NCBI GenBank assembly: GCA_023391105.1
Contig: JAEWBO010000017.1
Location: forward strand, 1 to 11,629
DNA: 11,629 nt
From: Bacillota bacterium
GTDB lineage: Bacteria; Bacillota; Clostridia; Christensenellales; SZUA-584
Direction of reading: 5' to 3'
Shown piece by piece: positions 6,727 through 11,629 of the stretch (its first letter is position 1; each line of letters opens with the position of its first letter). Made by a program: the position numbers and the translations under genes. Below the pieces are notes generated by a model that saw only the letters and a list, made by a program, of their open reading frames with translations, searched no databases and was not told the DNA's origin.

Positions 6727-7151
6727 AGCGTGTATTGGCGTCCAAGAAAGGGGCTTCCTCTATACTCGTGGTGCTGCTGCTCGTCGTACTGGTCGTTTTC
6801 GGCATCGCCGCGCTGACCACCTCGCTCTCCAACCTTCGGCTCGGGCAAAAGAGCGCCGAATGGAACACCGGCTATTATACCGCCGAAGCGCAGGCTCAAG
6901 AATGCTATGCCCATATCGACAAAGCCGTGCACGACGCATTTGATTCTGCCGAGGATGATATCGAAGCAGCTATTAACTCGCGCCTTCACGCGCTTGATTT
7001 CGGCACGTTGATTGAGGCCAGCGATGATTCCATGCTGATCTCATTCGAGACCTGGAACGGCAATATCGGCATTACGGCCTCCTTATCTCTGAACTTGGCC
7101 GATGAGAACAGCCTGCACCCCGTCGTCTGGCAGGAAATGCAAGCATACTAA
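6723..7151 (+). CDS. PilX-like minor pilin / pilus assembly protein
   Basis: This 142-aa protein has a Lys-rich start, then KKGASSILVVLLLVVLVVFG and a single membrane helix (about 12-32). The soluble part is helical at first (residues 33-90, including YYTAEAQAQECYAHIDKAV) and then a small beta-rich end (about 100-130). A basic stretch, Gly10, and then a long hydrophobic segment without Glu at +5 is typical of PilX/GspK-like tip proteins, which lack that Glu because they start the fibre. The YYTAEAQAQE segment matches the A/S-E-AG-x-E helix seen after the membrane segment in PilX N-terminal domains. It is translationally coupled to the prepilin by an ATGA overlap and followed after 17 nt by the transglutaminase-like lipoprotein. 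Confidence 0.8.
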   Translation: MKRVLASKKGASSILVVLLLVVLVVFGIAALTTSLSNLRLGQKSAEWNTGYYTAEAQAQECYAHIDKAVHDAFDSAEDDIEAAINSRLHALDFGTLIEASDDSMLISFETWNGNIGITASLSLNLADENSLHPVVWQEMQAY

Positions 7152-7168
7152 AAAAAAGATCGGAAATA

Positions 7169-8077
7169 ATGATAAAAAAAATCACACTCATGCTGCTTGC
7201 CGCGTGTTTGGCGCTCGCTTTGCTCGGCTGTTCAGGCAGTGAAAATAATGATACACCCGCATTGTCGCAGGAGGAGATCAACGCCGCGTTTGCGCTGCGC
7301 ATATCCGGCCCGACTCTTCCGCCCAAAGAAAAGCCGGATGAACCCATCTGCACCGACTATTCAAGCACCGGTCTGCTTCGCATATGCTACGAAAAAGAAG
7401 AGGACGTCAAGATAAAGCTTCAGGTGCTCCATGGCGCGGAGGAATGGGTGGTATACAACTTAAAAGCCGATGGCAGCATCGAAGACTTCTCACTGCAATT
7501 CGGCAGCGGCGAGTATACCGTGAATATCATGCAGAACTTAAAGGACGATCAGTATTTCGCCGTGGAATCCAAAACGTTTACCGTGACGCTCAGCGATGAC
7601 GCATCCGTTTACTTAAATTCCATTCAGAATGTGAACTGGAATTACGACATGCAGCCCATCATAGACGTTAAGAACATCATCGCCCCCGCACTGGAAAACG
7701 CGCAGGACAGCGAGCTGAAGCAAAGCTGCACCGACGATCTGTATACATACATCTGCCAAAACATCACCTACGATAATGACAAGGTTTACAACCTTGAGTA
7801 CGATTACATACCGGATATCGAGCAGACCTATGCAGACGGCAAGGGCATCTGCTACGATTATTCGTCACTGCTGGCGTCCATGCTGCGCAGCGTGGGTATC
7901 CCCACCAAGCTCGTCAAGGGCTATGCCAGCTACAACCCCACCGTATACCACGCGTGGAATGAGGTATATCTGAACGGTGAGTGGTTTGTGATCGACACGA
8001 CCTTTGACGCGTCCGCAGGTGTCCATAAGCCAATATTCAAGAATGCCGCGGACTATACAAAGGTATCTGAGTATTGA
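7169..8077 (+). CDS. Transglutaminase-like lipoprotein in the pilus operon
   Basis: This 302-aa surface lipoprotein has a signal peptide (1-20) ending in the lipobox LLGC (Cys21). The middle (about 65-145) is beta-rich (LLRICYEKEEDVKIKLQVL, YTVNIMQNL). The C-terminal part is a transglutaminase-like/cysteine-protease fold with a complete triad: Cys228 in DGKGICYDYSSLLASMLRS, His261 in YHAWNEVYLNGEW and Asp276 in VIDTT. Such domains act as peptidases, amidases or cross-linkers; substrate unknown. In this place it may process or cross-link pilin or cell-wall peptides, which is inference. It starts 17 nt after the minor pilin, but its ribosome binding site is weak (CGGAAA, 7161-7166), so translation may depend on upstream ribosomes. 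The C-terminus NAADYTKVSEY looks natural rather than cut, so the Rhs island just downstream does not seem to have truncated it. Confidence 0.9.
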   Translation: MIKKITLMLLAACLALALLGCSGSENNDTPALSQEEINAAFALRISGPTLPPKEKPDEPICTDYSSTGLLRICYEKEEDVKIKLQVLHGAEEWVVYNLKADGSIEDFSLQFGSGEYTVNIMQNLKDDQYFAVESKTFTVTLSDDASVYLNSIQNVNWNYDMQPIIDVKNIIAPALENAQDSELKQSCTDDLYTYICQNITYDNDKVYNLEYDYIPDIEQTYADGKGICYDYSSLLASMLRSVGIPTKLVKGYASYNPTVYHAWNEVYLNGEWFVIDTTFDASAGVHKPIFKNAADYTKVSEY

Positions 8078-8290
8078 CGAATCGCCTATACATCCTGTCA
8101 TCCCGAGTCGCTCTGCGTCGAAAGATCTATTATCTGTTCTTGCAGTTCATACCCTCACTTCGCTGGGTCTGACCCTGAATTCATGTTACTATGATTCGAG
8201 CACAGGACGGTTCCTGACGCAGGATTCGTATACAGGAAATCCATATGACCCTTGTTATACGATATTACATCTAAAGGGTATTAATTATTA
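8078..8290 (+). other. Junction region between pilus operon and Rhs island
   Basis: These 213 nt contain no intact gene. The first part has TGTCATCCCGAGTCGC...GTCGAAAGATCT (about 8096-8128), which resembles widespread short dispersed repeats of the TGTCATCCTGAGCGAAGTCG type; this likeness is from memory. From about 8157 on the sequence is Rhs core remnant (separate entry). No convincing terminator for the pilus operon was found here. Confidence 0.45.
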
Positions 8291-8291
8291 A
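8157..8291 (+). pseudogene. Rhs core remnant (YD-repeat protein fragment)
   Basis: Translated in one frame this stretch gives TSLGLTLNSC then YYDSSTGRFLTQDSYTGNPY and DP, the end of the conserved Rhs/WapA core. It then runs into CYTILHLKGINY and a TAA. It lines up with the second copy at 9172-9241 (TSSGLQYMNARYYQPSTGRF). At DNA level 8187-8251 and 9177-9241 differ at only 5 of 65 positions, while the part before is more decayed. It stops at the point (PYDP) where the second copy continues WTQHLYSYCGNNP, so the rest of the core is lost. There is no start codon or ribosome binding site of its own, so it is a relic. Its TAA overlaps an ATG (TAATG, 8289-8293) at the head of the next ORF. Confidence 0.85.
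8187..8251 (+). repeat. Rhs core direct repeat, copy 1
   Basis: 65-bp direct repeat, 60 of 65 identical to copy 2 at 9177-9241 and 990 bp apart. It encodes the YYxxSTGRFLTQDSYxGNPYDP part of the Rhs core. It could serve as homology for recombination that exchanges or deletes the intervening gene. Confidence 0.9.
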
Positions 8292-8305
8292 TGTTTGGAG
8301 GAAGT

Positions 8306-8974
8306 ATGATTCACTTAAATGTTGCTTATACACGTGAGTATAAAGAATATCAAACTAAATATGAGCATATATTTCAAGAGGCAAATTTTAACGAAGAGAA
8401 AATTGTTAGAATTTCTGATAAGCTAATTTTATCTAAGAAGTATTATATTGTTAATAGCAATGTTTTAATGCATGGAACAACGAATTGTCTTATGGATGAA
8501 AGTGGAACAATACTATATTCGTATCTTTGTATAAATAATAAATCAGAATTAAGTACAATCATTAAACATAGCAATGGAAACGACTACTATATTTTCAATA
8601 GGGATTTATATGGATACAGTATATTGGATTTATCAACTTTAAATACATTCCATTATATACCTTATGAGTCTTTCTTCAATAAAGAAGAGACGTTTATATG
8701 GTCAAATGTGCATTATAACAATATAAATAATGTAATTGCAATAGATGGTTGCTATTGGGCGAGGCCCGAAGAAATAGGATTGGCAAGATTTGAAGAACCC
8801 ATGAATGTGATTAACTGCTTTGATCTTCGTAGTCAAATTGATAAAGACTATTTAAACTACGATGATATTTGCTTTAGTAGATGGCACTCAAATAACATAA
8901 TTATAAAATGTATTAGTCAAGATAGCTATGTTGAATTAGAAATATCAGAAAGTGAATATATGAGTTGGATCTAA
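8306..8974 (+). CDS. Orphan AT-rich protein, candidate Rhs immunity protein
   Basis: This 222-aa protein belongs to no family I can name. There is no signal peptide and no membrane helix, so it should be cytoplasmic. It is rich in Tyr, Asn, Ile and aromatic residues with many short beta-strands (ILYSYLCIN, NDYYIFNRDLYGYSILDLS, NNVIAIDGCYWARP), suggesting a beta-sheet or propeller-like fold. The C-terminal third has DKDYLNYDDICFSRW. Start: TGGAGGA (8296-8302) sits just before ATG 8306; an in-frame ATG at 8291 lies before that site and has none of its own, so 8306 was chosen. The gene is far more AT-rich than the pilus operon. It lies between two Rhs core fragments, exactly where an immunity gene of a displaced Rhs-CT cassette is expected, which is the basis for the immunity suggestion. 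No toxin tip precedes it. Confidence 0.7.
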   Translation: MIHLNVAYTREYKEYQTKYEHIFQEANFNEEKIVRISDKLILSKKYYIVNSNVLMHGTTNCLMDESGTILYSYLCINNKSELSTIIKHSNGNDYYIFNRDLYGYSILDLSTLNTFHYIPYESFFNKEETFIWSNVHYNNINNVIAIDGCYWARPEEIGLARFEEPMNVINCFDLRSQIDKDYLNYDDICFSRWHSNNIIIKCISQDSYVELEISESEYMSWI

Positions 8975-8995
8975 AGTGGAGGAATATAAAATTAA

Positions 8996-9451
8996 ATGCA
9001 TCTTATAAACTATGGAGCACTATCGCGAGGCTGGACAGAACCGTTAAAAAATTATGACGAATTTGGCAACCTTGAGCAAACAGGTGCAAGCGGTTTCCTC
9101 CATGATGTGACGTTTACGGGCAGTGTGAGCGATACATCTAGCGGATTGCAATACATGAACGCCCGCTACTATCAGCCGAGCACAGGACGTTTCCTGACGC
9201 AGGATTCGTATAAAGGAAATCCATATGACCCGTGGACGCAGCATTTGTATAGCTACTGCGGCAACAACCCGACGAACATGGTTGATCCGAGGGGGCATTC
9301 ACCATGGTGGTTAAAGCTGATGAAATTTGCGCGAAGCGCAATTGATTTAAACAAAGTACCAAGTATAAGTGTTGATGCTTGGATGGTTGGATTTGATACG
9401 AGTACCCATACAGGATATCGAGCTTCTAATTTCTCGAGAACTGATATATAA
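8996..9451 (+). CDS. Orphan Rhs core fragment with short C-terminal tip
   Basis: This 151-aa product is the 3' end of an Rhs/WapA-type YD-repeat protein without its shell. Residues 20-30 (YDEFGNLEQTG) and 40-100 (FTGSVSDTSSGLQYMNARYY, STGRFLTQDSY, WTQHLYSYCGNNPTNMVDPRG) are the Rhs-associated core; NPTNMVDPRG is the usual border before the variable toxin tip. The tip (101-151, HSPWWLKLMKFARSAIDLNK onward) is only about 50 aa and not recognised; it may be truncated. Full Rhs proteins exceed 1000 aa and include secretion signals, none of which is here, so it cannot act as a delivered toxin alone; tips become functional after recombination onto a full-length rhs gene. GGAGG (8978-8982) is 13 nt before the ATG, a poor spacing. 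Directly after TAA 9449-9451 the same frame is open for 18 more codons (9452-9508). It may equally be called a pseudogene. Confidence 0.85.
   Translation: MHLINYGALSRGWTEPLKNYDEFGNLEQTGASGFLHDVTFTGSVSDTSSGLQYMNARYYQPSTGRFLTQDSYKGNPYDPWTQHLYSYCGNNPTNMVDPRGHSPWWLKLMKFARSAIDLNKVPSISVDAWMVGFDTSTHTGYRASNFSRTDI
9177..9241 (+). repeat. Rhs core direct repeat, copy 2
   Basis: Partner of the copy at 8187-8251, with 5 mismatches in 65 bp. It is the part of the 8996-9451 fragment coding for YYQPSTGRFLTQDSYKGNPY. This copy continues into the intact core end, whereas copy 1 breaks off at the repeat edge. Confidence 0.9.
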
Positions 9452-9508
9452 GTGTGTACATTTGGACCGATTCCTGAAACGGCAATAGTTAATTGGTTGG
9501 AGTACTAA
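9452..9508 (+). pseudogene. In-frame continuation after the Rhs tip stop
   Basis: Right after TAA 9449-9451 the same frame reads GTG and then VCTFGPIPETAIVNWLEY to TAA 9506-9508. The peptide looks like a protein C-terminus (proline and Trp, ending EY), which suggests that the stop at 9449 may be a nonsense mutation within a longer tip. Its final bases contain the ribosome binding site of the next gene, as expected for a toxin-immunity pair. Confidence 0.4.
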
Positions 9509-9510
9509 AA

Positions 9511-10305
9511 ATGTTAAATATTAAAGAAATAATAGAAAAAATAAATAAAATTATATCATCAAGAAGTAAGTTTTCTCTTGAAGATGTGAACAACTTAAAT
9601 AGAGTAATGAATATTATATATGATTCAATTCTCTATGAAAATAAGTTATTAGCAGAAGATGCGGCAGAAATAATTGAATTTTTATATTACTTACAAAAAA
9701 TAAGAATTAATTGTAATACCTTTCAAAATGAATTGTTCAAAGCACTTAAAAATAAACTGCCACATAATGCTTGTTTGCAAAACCCATTAAATTGGAATAC
9801 AGAAAATATGAATAATGTTAGAGATATATTGGAAGAATATAGTGAAAAAGCTTTGCCTCAATATATCCTAAATAATAAAATAACTTATGTTGAAAAAATG
9901 ACAAAAGTAACACAGAACTCAGAAGATATCCCCAAATTTGTATTACCAATTATAATTAGTGATTTTGAATATTCTGAATGCATTGCTTCAAATCTTTCAT
10001 TGAATTTTAGTATCAATATTTTATATGAAAAAACCCCCATAAATTTTATAGATGATTTTATCAAAATTGTCGATGATTATAGATGGAATAAAAAATACAA
10101 TGCAAATTTAATAGATAAATTAATAAAAAGGTTAATAGACGATATATCGCTAGATAAAGGATATATAAAAACACCTGATTTATTATTGATAATTACAACT
10201 CTCTTGAGCATAAGTGATGAATTATTTAGATTTAATCTCACTGAACAAAATATATTAGTATTAGATCATTTAAAAAATGAATTAGTGGAGGAGATCTTAG
10301 AATGA
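9511..10305 (+). CDS. Unknown 264-aa AT-rich protein, candidate immunity gene
   Basis: This 264-aa cytoplasmic protein shows no signal peptide, membrane helix or motif I recognise. It is mostly helical: MLNIKEIIEKINKIISSRSK at the start, then a region about 40-75 with EDAAEIIEFLYYLQKIR, and helical repeats at 180-260 (FIDDFIKIVDDYRWNKKYN, LIDKLIKRLIDDIS, DLLLIITTLLSISDELFRF). A more mixed centre holds ILEEYSEKALPQYILNN and KFVLPIIISDFEYSEC. The start at ATG 9511 has GGAG (9499-9502) 8 nt upstream; a TTG at 9493 is in frame but lies before this site. Base composition is very AT-rich. It follows the Rhs tip by 59 nt and is translationally coupled (ATGA, 10302-10305) to the next ORF. Its position is that of an immunity gene, but it is longer than most, so other accessory roles are possible. 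Confidence 0.75.
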   Translation: MLNIKEIIEKINKIISSRSKFSLEDVNNLNRVMNIIYDSILYENKLLAEDAAEIIEFLYYLQKIRINCNTFQNELFKALKNKLPHNACLQNPLNWNTENMNNVRDILEEYSEKALPQYILNNKITYVEKMTKVTQNSEDIPKFVLPIIISDFEYSECIASNLSLNFSINILYEKTPINFIDDFIKIVDDYRWNKKYNANLIDKLIKRLIDDISLDKGYIKTPDLLLIITTLLSISDELFRFNLTEQNILVLDHLKNELVEEILE

Positions 10306-10654
10306 ATAGTAGTGTACGAGAGATCTCACTAATTGGAAAAACATTTGACTATATGCAAAAAGAGTATAATGATTTAGAAGATGAGAGTAATCAGTTATTT
10401 AATGTTTTTTCATTAGAGATTAAAAATATATTAATGAACAATGATAACTTGTTTGAAAAAAGACTGAAGATGTATAGATATCTATTAGAAAAAGTTAATG
10501 TTTATAAAAACGAGATTAGTAATGAAGATATTATACCAAAAGAAGATGCTATCCGTTATTCTTTTTAATTAGATCTCTTTATAAGTATCAATTTGATGGA
10601 TTAGAAGGAATTCGAGATGAGGTTTTATCTTCTTTAATACAATTATTTCAATAA
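10302..10654 (+). pseudogene. Small coupled ORF, frameshifted in a T tract
   Basis: The first 88 codons (10302-10568) give an acidic helical peptide, MNSSVREISLIGKTFDYMQK then YNDLEDESNQLFNVFSLEI, ending IPKEDAIRYSF at a TAA. In the -1 frame the reading continues without a stop from 10556 to TAA 10652-10654 as LIRSLYKYQFDGLEGIRDEV then LSSLIQLFQ, a sensible C-terminus. One extra T in the T5 tract at 10562-10566 would join the two parts into a 117-aa protein. Either a real one-base deletion, a sequencing error, or a slip on TTTT followed by the in-frame TAA is possible. The start overlaps the previous stop (ATGA), so translation is coupled. Function unknown; coiled or helical, probably a partner of the 264-aa protein. 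Confidence 0.6.
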
Positions 10655-10685
10655 GACATCCACTAGAAGATAAAATTTTATATTA

Positions 10686-10717
10686 GGCGGGTGAGCCCGC
10701 CCGTCATACGCGTTTTT
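10686..10717 (+). terminator. Possible intrinsic terminator of the Rhs island genes
   Basis: A 6-bp GC-only stem GGCGGG / CCCGCC with loop TGAG (10686-10701) is followed 11 nt later by five T residues (10713-10717). The distance to the T run is longer than usual, so this is a weak terminator candidate or only a structural hairpin. Confidence 0.4.
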
Positions 10718-10823
10718 ATATGACCATTCTCTATTTTACCTTGTCTATTTTCCTCTTCAATACCTTCGTTTTTTCTTGTCCCTTTAAGCTCCGGATTTTC
10801 GCCAAAAATCGCCTATTTTTTTA

Positions 10824-10852
10824 TTGACTCTCTGTCTGGCGTGTGCTTTAAT
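10824..10852 (+). promoter_or_regulatory. Promoter P1 of the XRE-cupin/pot operon
   Basis: TTGACT (10824-10829, 5 of 6) and TTTAAT (10847-10852, 5 of 6) are 17 nt apart, with an extended -10 TGC just upstream of TTTAAT. This is the best sigma-A-type promoter in the window. Its predicted start point near 10859 falls at the left edge of the operator palindrome. Confidence 0.75.
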
Positions 10853-10854
10853 AT

Positions 10855-10887
10855 ACTTGATTTGTTTACAAGGAGTAAACTTCAAGT
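10855..10887. promoter_or_regulatory. Compound palindromic operator
   Basis: A perfect inverted repeat GTTTAC-AAGGA-GTAAAC (10864-10880) is nested in a second one, ACTTGA (10855-10860) and TCAAGT (10882-10887). The 33-bp structure lies on the P1 start point and covers the -35 of a second promoter (TTTACA 10865-10870, 16 nt, TTTAAT 10887-10892). Binding there would block both. The adjacent XRE-cupin repressor is the obvious candidate, so autoregulation is inferred. Confidence 0.6.
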
Positions 10888-10892
10888 TTAAT
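10865..10892 (+). promoter_or_regulatory. Promoter P2 inside the operator
   Basis: TTTACA (10865-10870, 5 of 6) and TTTAAT (10887-10892, 5 of 6) are separated by 16 nt. The region carries direct repeats shared with P1: TTTAATATA (10847-10855 and 10887-10895) and GTGTGCTTT (10841-10849 and 10896-10904), suggesting that a promoter segment was duplicated. Confidence 0.45.
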
Positions 10893-10923
10893 ATAGTGTG
10901 CTTTCAGAAAAGAGGCAAACCGA

Positions 10924-11463
10924 GTGGAAATCGGAAAAAAAATCAAGGATCTGCGCATCCGTTTGGGTCTGACGCAGGAAGATCTGGCCGACAGAGCGGA
11001 GCTCTCCAAAGGGTTTATATCCCAGCTGGAGAGAGATTTAACCTCGCCCTCCATCGCGACGCTTGAAGAGATTCTCGAGTGCCTGGGCACCACGCTTAAA
11101 GATTTCTTCGCCGACGTACAGGAGCAAAAAGCCGTCTATAAAAAGCAGGACATGTATGTTAAAACGGATGAAGAACAGGGCACCGAAATCGTGTGGCTGC
11201 TGCCCAAGGCGCAAGGGTGCTCTCTTGAGCCCATCCTCTTGACGCTGGAGCCCAAGCATACCACCTGGCCAGACCCGCCGCATGAAGGCGACGAGTTTGG
11301 GTATGTGCTGCTGGGCGCCGTCACGCTGCACCTTGGCGACAAGAAGCTGCGCGTAAAGCGCGGCGAAAGCTTCTTTTACAGCCCGAAGCACACGCACTAT
11401 CTCGAAAACACAAGCGGCCAAACGGCAAAGGTTTTATGGGTGTCGTCCCCGCCGTCATTTTAG
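10924..11463 (+). CDS. XRE-family regulator with cupin sensor domain
   Basis: This 179-aa DNA-binding regulator is of the PuuR-like type. An N-terminal HTH_3 domain (about 4-62) has LTQEDLADRAELSKGFISQL as the helix-turn-helix, and LERDLTSPSIATLEEI as the next part. A C-terminal cupin_2 domain (about 100-175) has PHEGDEFGYVLLGAVTLHLG and KRGESFFYSPKHTHYLEN; His120, Glu124 and His156/158 are possible ligands. The GTG start has GAGG (10912-10915) 8 nt upstream; no in-frame ATG precedes it. It lies 17 nt before a PotA-like ATPase. In Clostridia such XRE-cupin genes head potABCD operons, so the cupin probably senses polyamines or a related small molecule and the protein controls uptake through the palindrome upstream. 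Confidence 0.9.
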   Translation: MEIGKKIKDLRIRLGLTQEDLADRAELSKGFISQLERDLTSPSIATLEEILECLGTTLKDFFADVQEQKAVYKKQDMYVKTDEEQGTEIVWLLPKAQGCSLEPILLTLEPKHTTWPDPPHEGDEFGYVLLGAVTLHLGDKKLRVKRGESFFYSPKHTHYLENTSGQTAKVLWVSSPPSF

Positions 11464-11480
11464 CATAACCGGAGAAAAGG

Positions 11481-11629
11481 ATGAAAAAGATTCTCGAGCT
11501 CAAAAACATAAGCAAAGACTTCGACAAAGGCGAGGTGCTCAGCAGCATCAACCTGTATGTGCGTCAGGGGGAGTTTTTAACGCTTCTCGGTCCGTCCGGC
11601 TGCGGCAAGACGACGCTGCTGCGTATCAT
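11481..11629 (+). CDS. potA: PotA-like polyamine ABC transporter ATP-binding protein (partial)
   Basis: The gene starts at ATG 11481 with GGAGAAAAGG directly upstream and runs off the right edge after 49 codons. The visible part has the A-loop strand (LELKNISKDF), YVRQGEFLTLLGPSGCGKTT, and the Walker A motif GPSGCGKTT (37-45). This form is typical of the importer ATPases of the PotA/FbpC/MalK type (CUT1/polyamine). The gene symbol rests on its place behind an XRE-cupin regulator, not on the part seen; other importers of this group (e.g. iron or phosphonate) are not excluded. Signature and Walker B motifs lie outside the window. Confidence 0.75.
   Translation, partial: MKKILELKNISKDFDKGEVLSSINLYVRQGEFLTLLGPSGCGKTTLLRI

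Larger units (their letters stand above)
10569..10923. other. Intergenic region between Rhs island and pot operon
   Basis: These 355 nt hold the shifted tail of the small ORF (to 10654), a GC-rich hairpin (10686-10701), a pyrimidine-rich stretch with nothing recognisable (about 10718-10820), and then two promoters and an operator before the XRE-cupin gene. The composition changes around 10680 from the AT-rich island back to the host-like flank, so the right border of the island probably lies here. Confidence 0.6.

Noticed and set aside
8004..8156. ORF 8004-8291 as one gene
   Set aside because: Its first part is only another frame of the transglutaminase gene; just the last part (from about 8157) carries Rhs similarity, without its own start.
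8291..8305. ATG 8291 as start of the 222-aa protein
   Set aside because: The only good ribosome binding site lies after it, at 8296-8302, serving ATG 8306; coupling by the TAATG overlap is unlikely because the upstream frame is a relic.
8096..10680. CRISPR array or transposon in the AT-rich island
   Set aside because: No regularly spaced repeats, no transposase or integrase, and no clear attachment sites; the only repeat pair is coding Rhs sequence.
1..11629. tRNA or rRNA genes
   Set aside because: No cloverleaf with a GTTCRANNC T-loop and no rRNA-like conserved stretch was noticed in the intergenic regions on either strand.

Overview
The window looks like chromosomal DNA of a Gram-positive anaerobe of the class Clostridia, probably near Oscillospiraceae/Ruminococcaceae. 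This rests on a flavodiiron protein, a DUF4860-type pilus operon, lipoproteins with short charged N-termini, and an XRE-cupin regulator directly upstream of a potA-like ABC ATPase. Most of the window is moderately GC-rich. One stretch (about 8.1-10.7 kb) is conspicuously AT-rich and looks acquired. Taxonomy is inferred from gene content only.

Layout. (1) 1-544, minus strand: 5' part of a DUF6034-like lipoprotein, running off the left edge. (2) 545-814: divergent intergenic region with a CRP/FNR-shaped dyad before the next operon. (3) 815-2428: flavodiiron protein (O2/NO reductase) and a small cupin. (4) 2464-2702: a dyad-rich non-coding element bounded by imperfect inverted repeats, whose right repeat forms an intrinsic terminator. 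(5) 2777-3256: methylated-DNA-cysteine methyltransferase with its own promoter. (6) 3381-8077: a tightly packed type IV pilus-like operon. In order it holds a PilT-type ATPase, a PilC/GspF platform protein, a small anchored protein, a DUF4860 protein, a canonical prepilin, a PilX-like minor pilin and a transglutaminase-like lipoprotein. No PilB, PilM/N/O or prepilin peptidase is present in the window.

(7) 8078-10680: an AT-rich island assembled from Rhs (YD-repeat) debris. A short remnant of the Rhs core (8157-8291) is followed by an orphan 222-aa protein. Then come a second, better preserved core fragment with a short C-terminal tip (8996-9451), an unknown 264-aa protein, and a translationally coupled small ORF that appears frameshifted in a T tract. 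The two core copies are about 92% identical over 65 bp and 990 bp apart. This is the arrangement expected of displaced Rhs-CT/immunity cassettes without a full-length Rhs shell. (8) 10824-11629: two overlapping promoters with a compound palindromic operator, an XRE-cupin regulator (GTG start), and the start of a PotA-like polyamine ABC transporter ATPase, cut by the right edge.

How the parts work together: the flavodiiron protein suggests O2/NO detoxification. The pilus operon would build a surface fibre with a surface-anchored transglutaminase-like partner. The island resembles an evolving toxin-tip/immunity reservoir. The last two genes would sense and import polyamines.
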